From positions 17,186 through 81,185 of the forward strand of contig JBOZRQ010000054.1 of NCBI GenBank assembly GCA_050789255.1: a stretch of 64,000 nucleotides of DNA, in the 5' to 3' direction. Source of the DNA: JBOZRQ01 sp050789255 (GTDB lineage: Bacteria > Bacillota > Sulfobacillia > Symbiobacteriales > Symbiobacteriaceae). Positions 16,592 through 23,166 of the stretch are shown here, in pieces. A program made the translations under genes and the position numbers. The stretch's first letter is position 1. Each line of letters starts with the position of its first letter. The notes beneath the pieces were generated by a model. The model worked only from the letters and a program-made list of their open reading frames with translations, ran no database searches and was not told the DNA's origin.

Positions 16592-17002
16592 TTAACCAGG
16601 CTGTTGCTCGCCCATGAGCAGAGCGAGCATCTCCTGGGTGAGCTTCAGCTCCACCTGGCCCACGGCGTGCGCCGGCAGCTTGGCCAGCGTCTCGGCGTTC
16701 ACCTGGACCAGCATCTGGGGGACCTCCCCGGGGCTGCCGGGCTTCAGGTCTTCCGACCGGGCAGGCCGCACATCGACGGCAGCGTAGGGCAGGCGCAGCG
16801 TCACCTCGCTGATGCCGAAGGCCGGGGCCTGGAACTGGCGCAAAATCTCATTCTCCTGGTACTGCCGGACCAGTTGGGCCGTCTGGTGGTCCAGGGCGAC
16901 ACGGGCGCCCAGAATCGCCAGCACCATGCTGCTCACAGCGTTCCGAAGGTCGACTACGGGCACGACGGGCTCCTTGACGGTCTCCCGGGTTGGGGTCGGC
17001 AC
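16592..17002 (-). CDS. Uncharacterised protein, third gene of the DUF2589-like operon
   Basis: This 136-aa soluble protein has a helical N-terminal half (NAVSSMVLAILGARVALDHQ) and a beta-rich centre (GISEVTLRLPYAAVDVRP). It ends in a helix carrying MLALLMGEQQ. The alternation of a helix of about 30 residues and one strand-rich domain resembles the two genes upstream, although the sequence is too diverged to assign to the same family by eye. It lies 24 bases after the DUF2589-like gene, so the three products probably work together. I do not recognise a function. Confidence 0.7.
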   Translation of the reverse strand: MPTPTRETVKEPVVPVVDLRNAVSSMVLAILGARVALDHQTAQLVRQYQENEILRQFQAPAFGISEVTLRLPYAAVDVRPARSEDLKPGSPGEVPQMLVQVNAETLAKLPAHAVGQVELKLTQEMLALLMGEQQPG

Positions 17003-17026
17003 GGCTGCTCCCTCCTACCTTGACGG

Positions 17027-17617
17027 TTACTGCGGCTTGGCGGGCCTGGCGCTGATCCCCTCGCCCAGCAAGGTCATGATCTGGCTCAGCCCTTCGGGCG
17101 CCGGAGCCTGCTTCAACTTGATGGAGACCTTCACCGACGCCGACTGCTCGGCCAGCTTGGGCGCCGTAATCGCACCCACCATGCGCAACCGGTTGGCCGG
17201 AAGCAGGACCGAGGCTGTGCGTGACGCGGCAGCGCCGGCCGCAGCCCTGGTGTTGGGGGCGGTCGCTGGCCGCTCGGGCTCGTTCTGCTGCTGGCCCACA
17301 ACCCGCAGGTTCAGCTCCACCGTCGCCTCTTCCACGGCGACGCTGGGCACCGTCAGCAGCGACAGCACGGGCACGCGCACCCGCACGGGCTCTTCGATCA
17401 TGTTCCCGGGCTGGTTTGGGTCGGCCGTTGGGTGAATGTACTCAAAGTCCACCATGCGGGCCCGGCTGACACCATCCTTGTCGGTCTCAAAGCCGACCTC
17501 GCCGACGAACTCCGCCGTGGTGCGGGCGGCCATGGCCTGGGCCCGAACCAGCGCCTCCAGCGGGGCGGCAATCAGGTACTCAATGGGCAACAGACCTTGC
17601 TGCACCGGAACGCTCAT
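17027..17617 (-). CDS. DUF2589-like protein B
   Basis: This 196-aa protein begins with PIEYLIAAPLEALVRAQAMA, the helix found at the start of DUF2589-type proteins, followed by VDFEY and the strand VRVPVLSLLTVPSVAVEEAT. It ends with EGLSQIMTLLGEGIS. The same three landmarks occur in order in the neighbouring 211-aa protein (PLEYMLSAPLQGAIRSQALA; VEFEY; LTVPMLAIVPIPYIRIQDLT; EGLSRVLTILNDSIV), so the pair are paralogues. No signal peptide or membrane segment is seen. DUF2589 proteins have no established function to my knowledge. The middle insert is Ala/Pro-rich and probably flexible. Confidence 0.78.
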   Translation of the reverse strand: MSVPVQQGLLPIEYLIAAPLEALVRAQAMAARTTAEFVGEVGFETDKDGVSRARMVDFEYIHPTADPNQPGNMIEEPVRVRVPVLSLLTVPSVAVEEATVELNLRVVGQQQNEPERPATAPNTRAAAGAAASRTASVLLPANRLRMVGAITAPKLAEQSASVKVSIKLKQAPAPEGLSQIMTLLGEGISARPAKPQ

Positions 17618-17644
17618 CGCTTACACCCCTTCGTTTGGCAGGCT

Positions 17645-17668
17645 GCCCCCCGGCGGAGGCCGGGGGGC
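17645..17668. other. Perfect 10-bp hairpin between the two DUF2589-like genes
   Basis: GCCCCCCGGC (17645-17654) pairs exactly with GCCGGGGGGC (17659-17668) across a four-base loop. No T-run follows on either strand. It may stabilise the upstream message or lower expression of the downstream genes. Confidence 0.5.
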
Positions 17669-17689
17669 GAACCTGGCTTGCTGCTTCCC

Positions 17690-18325
17690 TTAGGCCGGCT
17701 GGCTGACGATGGAATCGTTCAGGATCGTGAGCACCCGGGAGAGACCCTCGGGCATGGTGTCCTGAACCGCCTTCATGTTCATGCTGATCCAGGCGCTGCG
17801 GTCCTGGGTCTGGGTGTTGCTGGTCTTGTAGCTCGCCGACACGTTGAACTGGGAGGTCACGTTCGCCTTAATCGTGGCCGACGGGCCGCCCAGGAAGCTC
17901 AGGAAGCCACCGCCCAGCTTCGTGGTGGTGTCGACCGTGGTCTTGGTGTTATTCCCGGTGGTGATCTCGGTCTTGGACGTGGTCGTAATGGTCTCACGGA
18001 CGCGGAACTCGAAGTCGACGGTCAGATCCTGGATCCGGATGTACGGGATCGGGACGATGGCGAGCATAGGCACGGTCAGCTTATTGGTCTCCACCGTGGG
18101 CGTGGCGGCCGGATCAGCAGGGTTGGTCACCTGCTTGCTGTACTCGAACTCCACCTTGCGGACGGTGAGGTTCCCGTTGGCGTCCTCCTCCAGGCCCACC
18201 TTCTCGATAAAATCGACGGTGGTCTGCGCAGCCAGCGCCTGGCTGCGGATTGCACCCTGCAGGGGTGCGCTCAGCATGTACTCGAGCGGAAGCGACTGAA
18301 GCTCGGCCCCAATGTTCACCGGCAT
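17690..18325 (-). CDS. DUF2589-like protein A, first gene of operon
   Basis: This 211-aa protein is paralogous to the next gene (shared helix, VEFEY strand, LTVPMLAIVPIPYIRIQDLT and C-terminal EGLSRVLTILNDSIV). It has a Thr-rich low-complexity stretch in the middle (TTTSKTEITTGNNTKTTVD) before a region with GGGFLSFLGG and NVSASYKTS. The start ATG at 18325 follows AAGGAGGTCG. The downstream members carry the same helix-strand-helix plan with different inserts, so these may assemble as a hetero-oligomer, which is inference. No signal peptide is seen, so it is presumed cytoplasmic. Confidence 0.78.
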   Translation of the reverse strand: MPVNIGAELQSLPLEYMLSAPLQGAIRSQALAAQTTVDFIEKVGLEEDANGNLTVRKVEFEYSKQVTNPADPAATPTVETNKLTVPMLAIVPIPYIRIQDLTVDFEFRVRETITTTSKTEITTGNNTKTTVDTTTKLGGGFLSFLGGPSATIKANVTSQFNVSASYKTSNTQTQDRSAWISMNMKAVQDTMPEGLSRVLTILNDSIVSQPA

Positions 18326-18459
18326 TCTGGAACGACCTCCTTATGGTAAAGGGTCGAGTTCTATTTTAACGTATAATGTCCAGGCAATGTAATAGAAATA
18401 TCCGAACATTGTGGTTTCCAGTATAAACAGATTCGGACGGGTTCCCAACCTCGCGGCCC

Positions 18460-18499
18460 CGAAAATAGAAGGGCGCCGCACTACATGACGTGCGGCGCC
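18460..18499 (-). terminator. Intrinsic terminator after the polytopic membrane protein gene
   Basis: On the minus strand a perfect 10-bp stem GGCGCCGCAC/GTGCGGCGCC (18499-18490 with 18481-18472) is followed by CTTCTATTTT. It lies 14 bases past the stop. Confidence 0.85.
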
Positions 18500-18513
18500 G
18501 CTATTGGACGGGC

Positions 18514-19638
18514 TTACGCAGCCCGAGAAGGACCTTCTCCACGGAACTGACCACCCATCCAGTTACCGACCGGGATCAGGAGCAGAGCCATGATGAGCGA
18601 CACAATCAGGGTGATCGCCGAGTCGACCCCGGAGAAGTGCAGGTCGGCCCGCTGCATGATCCACGGCAGGGCCAGGGCGCCGAACCCGGCGGTAAAGGCG
18701 GCTGCGCCAGCCCACACCGGGGCGCCCGCCCTGAAGGCCAGGTCCATCAGCACGGCGCCGCCGACTGCGACCAGCGGCAGCATCGGCACGACGTTGCCTG
18801 AGAGTCCCAGGCCACCCATGAGGGCGAGGCGGAGGCCCAGATCTGTCAGAGAGAGAATCGTGGCGCTCCACCGGCTGCCCACCAGGCTCCGGGCGAGCAT
18901 GTAGAAGACCAGGTTGACCGCGCCGCTCACCGCGGGGTAGAGCCAGATCGGCCGGGCAAGGACCAGCACAGGGCGCTCGGGCCCAAGCTCCCACTCGGAG
19001 GTGGCGATCAGGTGCGCCATCTGCAGGCCAACCGCCAGCAGCAGGTAGAGGCCCGCGTTGATCCAGGCCGGGTTGGCGGCGCCATGGCGTACGCGGGCCA
19101 GCACGCCGGCCCCGCACAGAATGACAGCGATGCTGCAAATTGCGAGCATTACGTGGGGCGGACTCCAGGCGGTCAGGTCAACCCCGAAGATCTCGTGCCA
19201 GATCGCATCCCCCGGGATCGACAGCAGCGAGTATACCGAAGCGACTGCAACGGCGCCCAGGTACGGATTGGACCGCACCCACTGCCGCGGGTCGCGCTCG
19301 CCCCTCGCCCATCCATCTCTGGCCACGCTTGCTACCGAGAAAACGGCAACCCCTAGCGAGATCAGAAACGAGCTGTAGATCATGATGTGCGGCGCCCACA
19401 GGAAGTCAGCGCCTGCCGGGATCTGGCCCGTTTGAATGTGCTTGCTGGCGTCCCAGTGACCGCCGACCAGCAGCTGCACCCCGGAGAAACCAAGCAGGGC
19501 TCCCAGCGTCACCGACTCCTTGAGGGAAGGCGCCGCCAGCCGACGCGCTCCCTGGCTGACCCTTGACGCATAGAGCCACCACGTGAGCAGAATCGGAATC
19601 AGATAAGCGACCGCCGTGAACAGTACGGCTTCAAGCAT
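18514..19638 (-). CDS. Polytopic membrane protein with repeated Trp-His / Pro-His motifs, unknown function
   Basis: This 374-aa protein has about ten hydrophobic segments. The start is uncertain. ATG 19638 (MLEAVLFTAVAY) has GAGGGG just upstream; the frame stays open to 20196, but that stretch overlaps another gene and has no membrane character. Two related blocks stand out: GGHWDASKHI followed by WAPHIMIY, and GDAIWHEIFGVD followed by WSPPHVML. Each places a Trp/His pair at one membrane edge and a Pro-His in the next segment, so the protein looks like an internal duplication with four or more conserved His that could bind metal or heme. I do not recognise the family. Confidence 0.72.
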   Translation of the reverse strand: MLEAVLFTAVAYLIPILLTWWLYASRVSQGARRLAAPSLKESVTLGALLGFSGVQLLVGGHWDASKHIQTGQIPAGADFLWAPHIMIYSSFLISLGVAVFSVASVARDGWARGERDPRQWVRSNPYLGAVAVASVYSLLSIPGDAIWHEIFGVDLTAWSPPHVMLAICSIAVILCGAGVLARVRHGAANPAWINAGLYLLLAVGLQMAHLIATSEWELGPERPVLVLARPIWLYPAVSGAVNLVFYMLARSLVGSRWSATILSLTDLGLRLALMGGLGLSGNVVPMLPLVAVGGAVLMDLAFRAGAPVWAGAAAFTAGFGALALPWIMQRADLHFSGVDSAITLIVSLIMALLLIPVGNWMGGQFRGEGPSRAA

Positions 19639-19740
19639 ACGCCCCTCAGGTACAATCACATTCCTACCCCCAACCATTATTGTTAATGTTTGTATATTCC
19701 ATGTTTTCTCCGCAACTCCTGCCACGCCTATTTTTATGAT

Positions 19741-19779
19741 GAAAAGGGGGCGCCGCACCTCAGTGCAGCACCCCTTTTT
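19741..19779. terminator. Bidirectional hairpin terminator
   Basis: AAAAGGGGG...GCAC (from 19742) pairs with GTGC...CCCCTTTTT (to 19779), with A-runs and T-runs on opposite sides. It overlaps the last codons of the 19760-20170 gene and would end that minus-strand transcript. Confidence 0.65.
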
Positions 19780-20170
19780 CGCTGGTGGGTGAAAAGCGCT
19801 CGCGAAACTCCACTTCGGCCACGAACTGGTCCATATGTTCGTGTTCGCCGGTGAAGCGAAGGGCTCGCCAGCGCACCTGGGCCTGGGGCTCCAGCCCACT
19901 GCGCTCTTCGGGCTCGAGCTTGTCCAGCGCCAACTGGGTAGCCACTGCGCACAGCTGTGAGCGGCCACCGTTGAGTTCAAACAGGATTTGCCCGTACCGT
20001 CGCACCGTACAGGAGACCGACATGTCTTGCGGTGTGTGCAAGCAGAAGACCAGCCCCAGCTCCATGCCCGCTTGCAGCCGGCCGTCGCGCTGAAGCTGCT
20101 GCGCCACCGCCCGCTGAACGCCGCCCACCAGTTCCTGATGGCCCAGTGAGACCATTCGGGTGCCTGGCAA
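19760..20170 (-). CDS. Uncharacterised soluble protein (136 aa)
   Basis: A TTG start at 20170 is preceded by GGAGGAGGGG; an internal ATG six codons later is an alternative. The sequence starts with a helix (QELVGGVQRAVAQQLQRDGR), then alternating strands (LGLVFCLHTPQDMSVSCTV, GQILFELNGG, VRWRALRFTG) and ends with a charged helix (FVAEVEFRERFS). No signal peptide, membrane segment or recognised catalytic motif is seen, and I cannot place it in a family. It ends in its own terminator hairpin, so it is probably a single-gene transcript. Confidence 0.65.
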   Translation of the reverse strand: MPGTRMVSLGHQELVGGVQRAVAQQLQRDGRLQAGMELGLVFCLHTPQDMSVSCTVRRYGQILFELNGGRSQLCAVATQLALDKLEPEERSGLEPQAQVRWRALRFTGEHEHMDQFVAEVEFRERFSPTSEKGVLH

Positions 20171-20249
20171 CCCAACCCCTCCTCCGCGATTTTCACTTCC
20201 AGTTTACACCAGAAATGCGGAGGAATTTGTCGAAACGAGGCACCCTCCT

Positions 20250-20399
20250 CTAGAAGAAAAACATCGACAGCACCGACACCGACGGTTTCTCCGGTTTCAC
20301 CTGGTCACCGGCCGGACGGCTCTTGCCGTCAAGTGAGGGGGCTTGTCCTGAGTCGTTGGGCGCCTGGGTGGGCGGTGTTACCGGCGTTGCCTTGGCCAT
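20250..20399 (-). CDS. Small Pro/Lys-rich protein of 49 aa ending in MFFF
   Basis: This short gene runs from ATG 20399 with an AAGGGAGAG site seven bases upstream. It encodes a hydrophilic Pro-, Lys- and Asp-containing chain (MAKATPVTPPTQAPNDSGQA ...) that ends abruptly in the hydrophobic SVSVLSMFFF. A TATAAT-like -10 lies at 20437-20432 on the same strand. It is divergent from the GKAP repeat gene with about 150 bases between. I do not recognise it. The exposed aromatic C-terminus could be a docking tail for a membrane or protein partner. Confidence 0.5.
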   Translation of the reverse strand: MAKATPVTPPTQAPNDSGQAPSLDGKSRPAGDQVKPEKPSVSVLSMFFF

Positions 20400-20486
20400 C
20401 GCGCTCTCTCCCTTCGAGTCCCGTAGAGACCATTATAGCGCTTCTCAAACTTATTCGCTACAGATGTTCTGAAAGTCAGTGTGCAC

Positions 20487-20513
20487 ACCCCTCGGCCGGG
20501 GCGACATAGCATA
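20487..20513 (+). promoter_or_regulatory. Candidate sigma-K-type promoter for the repeat protein
   Basis: AC at 20487-20488, a 16-base spacer and CATAGCATA at 20505-20513 fit the mother-cell sigma-K pattern (AC, 16-17 bases, CATAnnnTA). It lies 39 bases before the chosen start at 20552. The match is short and could be chance, but it agrees with a late coat or exosporium role. Confidence 0.45.
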
Positions 20514-20551
20514 GGTGTGGACCTGAACTTGAGGAAGGTGTGCAATCGAGT

Positions 20552-21736
20552 ATGGACTCCACTTCCATGGGTATGAATCCCGCTATGGCGGCCGCCCAGG
20601 GGCCGTGGATGGGCCCCTCCAGCATGGGAAAGGCCCCCGGCATGTTCGCCGGCAAGATGCCCTTTGGCATTTCGCCCACACAAGTACCCACGCAAGTACC
20701 CGGTGCCGCCTGGGGCGCCCCCAGCATGACCTGGGGTGGTCCGTGGAGCGGCCCCGGCGCTATGGCCGGGAAGGCCCCGTGGACCGGCATGACCGGCAAG
20801 GCTCCCATGGCCGACAAGTCTGCCATGGCCGGCAAGGCTCCCTTGGCCGGCAAGGCCCCCACGGCCGGCAAGGCTCCCACGGCCGGCAAGGCTCCCACGG
20901 CCGGCAAGGCCCCCTTGACCGGCAAGGCCCCCACGGCCGGCAAGGCCCCCATGGTCGACAAGTCTGCCATGGCCGGCAAGACCCCCACGGCTGGCAAGGC
21001 CCCCACGGCTGGCAAAGCCCCCCTGACCGGCAAGGCCCCCATGGTCGACAAGTCTGCCATGGCTGGCAAGGCCCCCATGGCTGGCAAGGCCCCCACGGCC
21101 GGTAAGGCTCCCACGGCCGGTAAGGCCCCCATGGCCGGTAAGGCCCCCATGGCCGGTAAGGCCCCCATGGCTGGCAAGGCCCCCATGGCTGGCAAGGCTC
21201 CCATGGCTGGCAAGGCTCCCATGGCTGGCAAGGCTCCCATGGCTGGCAAGGCCCCCATGGCTGGCAAGGCCCCCATGGCTGGCAAGGCCCCCATGGCTGG
21301 CAAGGCCCCCACGGCCGGCGCCATGGGACCCGCGGGCGCCGCCAACGTGGGCCCCATCGCCCTGGGTGCGAATGTGGCCGGTCCGTCGGCCGCAGCCAAC
21401 CTGCAGGGCACCCAGGGCACGCTTCAGAGCCAGGAGGCCCAGGGCGCCTGGCGAATTCCCGGCTTCTCGGTCGCCGTTAACCTGCCGTTCTTCCAGGGCG
21501 GCTTCTCCTGGCCGGGCCTGCAAGGGGCGTTCAACAACCCTGGCAGCCAGGCTGCTTGGACCTGGCCTGGACTTCAGCTCGGCGCCTTGTCCCAGGGCGC
21601 CCAGGGTCTGATGATGTACCCCGGCGGCCAGTTCGGCTTCCCCGGTGGCCTGATGGGCGGCCTGATGGGACAGCAGGGGGGCGAGTACGAAACCGCCCCG
21701 GATGGCGAGTCCAACGGCACTGGTGCCAGCCATTGA
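20552..21736 (+). CDS. Tandem-repeat (MAGKAP) protein, probable spore surface or coat component
   Basis: This is a 394-aa low-complexity protein in three parts. Residues 1-79 are Met/Pro/Gly-rich. The next 174 residues are 29 exact six-residue units (consensus MAGKAP, variants TAGKAP, LTGKAP, MVDKSA) with one Lys per unit, giving a basic, extended chain. The last 140 residues are Gly/Trp/Phe/Gln-rich (FSWPGLQGAFNN, TWPGLQLGAL, GGQFGFPGGLMGG). No signal peptide is seen. The composition and a sigma-K-like promoter suggest a mother-cell spore coat or exosporium protein; the Lys and Gln content would suit transglutaminase cross-linking, which is inference. GTG 20540 is an alternative start. Confidence 0.72.
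   Translation: MDSTSMGMNPAMAAAQGPWMGPSSMGKAPGMFAGKMPFGISPTQVPTQVPGAAWGAPSMTWGGPWSGPGAMAGKAPWTGMTGKAPMADKSAMAGKAPLAGKAPTAGKAPTAGKAPTAGKAPLTGKAPTAGKAPMVDKSAMAGKTPTAGKAPTAGKAPLTGKAPMVDKSAMAGKAPMAGKAPTAGKAPTAGKAPMAGKAPMAGKAPMAGKAPMAGKAPMAGKAPMAGKAPMAGKAPMAGKAPMAGKAPMAGKAPTAGAMGPAGAANVGPIALGANVAGPSAAANLQGTQGTLQSQEAQGAWRIPGFSVAVNLPFFQGGFSWPGLQGAFNNPGSQAAWTWPGLQLGALSQGAQGLMMYPGGQFGFPGGLMGGLMGQQGGEYETAPDGESNGTGASH
20789..21310 (+). repeat. 29 tandem 18-bp units encoding MAGKAP-type hexapeptides
   Basis: The array is in frame with no interruption and 522 bp long (29 x 18). The consensus unit is ATGGCCGGCAAGGCTCCC. The last ten units are all MAGKAP with near-identical DNA, while the first half mixes LTGKAP, TAGKAP and MVDKSA types. 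The block with MVDKSA occurs twice at five-unit spacing, a sign of unequal exchange. Confidence 0.9.
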
Positions 21737-21745
21737 CGCAAACAG

Positions 21746-21778
21746 AAAGGAGAGGCCGAGTGGCCTCTCCTTTGTCTC
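21746..21778. terminator. Terminator between the repeat gene and the convergent aminopeptidase gene
   Basis: AAAGGAGAGGCC (21746-21757) pairs over 12 bp with GGCCTCTCCTTT (21762-21773), followed by GTCTCG. It can serve both converging genes. Confidence 0.75.
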
Positions 21779-21780
21779 GC

Positions 21781-22722
21781 CTATAACGGGCGTCCGTCCA
21801 ACCAAATGCGGGGCGCCCCAATCACGCAGTCATAGTGGCTCGAAGCAGGGTTCTTCCCGCCAAACTGGGTGTTGGCACCAAGCGCGATGTGGGCGGTACC
21901 GAGCACCTTTTCGTCGGTGGTGACCCGGCCCCGAATCCGGGCCCGGGGGTTGGCGCCCAGGCCGAACTCCCCCACCACGGGGGCCCACGGGTCCAAGGCC
22001 AGACGCCGCTCCAGAACCCTGGCGGCCGCTCCCCCCTCGATCCTGGTCACCCGGCCTGCCTGAAACGTAAGCGCCACCGGCTCCTCCAGGACGAGGTCTG
22101 CGATACTCAGGTCCACCACCAGACGGCCCTCGGCGCTCTCTTCGACCGGGGCGACAAAGACCTCACCGGCAGGCAGGTTTCCGAAGCTGCCAGGCTCCGT
22201 GAGGATGCCGCAGTCCTGGTGGACAGGGCGCCCGGCGATGTGAAAGCGCAGGTCCGAGCCCGAATCCGATGTGATTCGGACCTCATTGGCCCCTTCCAGC
22301 CTGGCCGCCAACCCTTGAGCCAGGCGAGCCACCTCACGGTAGTCGGCAGCGAGTTCACAGTTTAGCACATCTTCATCGATAAAGGCCCCGAAGGCCCAGC
22401 GGCCCTTCGCAACTGAGCGGAAGGCTGACACTGCGGCCCGCAGCGGTGCAATCTCCCGCTCCAGATCGAGATGGGAGAGCAGTGACACGATCACATCCGC
22501 CGCCGTGACCTCGCTCAGCAGTGCCTGCGAAACCACCGTGAGCGGCCGTTGGTCAAGCACAAGGATGTGGCTGGCCACGTGGCCGGCGCCCAGCTCGCGA
22601 GCCGCAGCGCCAAGCGCTTCGCCGGCGGCGCGCAACGGCGGGTCGACAACGGTGAGCACCCGCTCCCCGGGCCGCAGCCGCATACAGGTGGTCAGCACGT
22701 TTCGGGTCCAGTGGGCGGCCAT
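21781..22722 (-). CDS. Aminopeptidase of the M29 (thermophilic) family
   Basis: This 313-aa protein has M29-type landmarks: RPGERVLTVVDPP in the N-terminal domain, GILTEPGSFGNLPAGEVFVAP, then GEFGLGANP, EKVLGTAHIALGANTQFGG and a final SSHYDCVIG. The Glu and His residues in these segments form the two-metal site of the family. It is shorter than AmpS or AmpT (about 410 aa) and resembles the small leucyl-aminopeptidase-like branch. It should remove N-terminal residues from peptides in the cytoplasm. It starts 12 bases after the upstream gene, in an operon with DacF. Confidence 0.88.
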   Translation of the reverse strand: MAAHWTRNVLTTCMRLRPGERVLTVVDPPLRAAGEALGAAARELGAGHVASHILVLDQRPLTVVSQALLSEVTAADVIVSLLSHLDLEREIAPLRAAVSAFRSVAKGRWAFGAFIDEDVLNCELAADYREVARLAQGLAARLEGANEVRITSDSGSDLRFHIAGRPVHQDCGILTEPGSFGNLPAGEVFVAPVEESAEGRLVVDLSIADLVLEEPVALTFQAGRVTRIEGGAAARVLERRLALDPWAPVVGEFGLGANPRARIRGRVTTDEKVLGTAHIALGANTQFGGKNPASSHYDCVIGAPRIWLDGRPL

Positions 22723-22734
22723 GCGGCCCCCTCC

Positions 22735-23151
22735 CTATGCCTCCGGCTTGAAGTGGACCTCCGGCAGGTGCATCGTGTTGGCCTTCATGATCTGATTGAT
22801 CACCAGCGGGTCAACCGACCCCTCGAGCCGTCCCTGCACCGGCTCCACCGTGATGTACACGTCGGTGGTGCCGAGCATGTAATGCAAGATGGTGTCACCC
22901 ACGCCTTCGGGAATCGCCAGGCCGCCGGCGGCAATGCCGGACCAGGCGAAGAGCAGGACGTGCACTCGATGCTCGGGATGGTACCCCCACTGATAGGTGT
23001 ACTCCCGTGGGCGAGCGGCCAGCACGCGCTTGATCAGCAGGTCGAACTGAGGGACCGTAAAGAAGACCAGCCGCTTTCCATCCGGCGCCGTAGCGGTGGC
23101 CGCCTCGGTCGGCATGAAAATCTCTGGCTCCATTAGCTGGGACTCGTCCAC
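22735..23151 (-). CDS. Uncharacterised protein between dacF and the M29 aminopeptidase
   Basis: This 138-aa protein begins with acidic, Ala/Thr-rich residues (MDESQLMEPEIFMPTEAATA), then strands (GKRLVFFTVPQFDLLIKRVL), an aromatic YTYQWGYHPEHRVHVLLFAW and a helix-strand end (VGDTILHYMLGTTDVYITVE). There is no signal peptide or clear membrane helix. It sits 15 bases after dacF and 12 bases before the aminopeptidase, so it is transcribed with peptide-processing genes. I do not recognise the family. Confidence 0.68.
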   Translation of the reverse strand: MDESQLMEPEIFMPTEAATATAPDGKRLVFFTVPQFDLLIKRVLAARPREYTYQWGYHPEHRVHVLLFAWSGIAAGGLAIPEGVGDTILHYMLGTTDVYITVEPVQGRLEGSVDPLVINQIMKANTMHLPEVHFKPEA

Positions 23152-23166
23152 AAATAAGCGCCTCCC

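Noticed and set aside
19639..20196. N-terminal extension of the polytopic membrane protein (to 560 aa)
   Set aside because: The extension overlaps the 136-aa gene in another frame, crosses its terminator, and has no protein-like character.
20789..21310. Regular short direct repeats that could look like a CRISPR array
   Set aside because: Units are contiguous 18-bp repeats with no spacers, in frame, and encode MAGKAP hexapeptides inside a gene with its own start and terminator.
20378..21805. Antisense frames (475 and 314 aa) across the GKAP repeat, such as a GLASHG-type repeat protein
   Set aside because: They mirror the DNA repeat. The plus-strand frame has a promoter candidate, a ribosome binding site and a fitting terminator, while the antisense frames have none.
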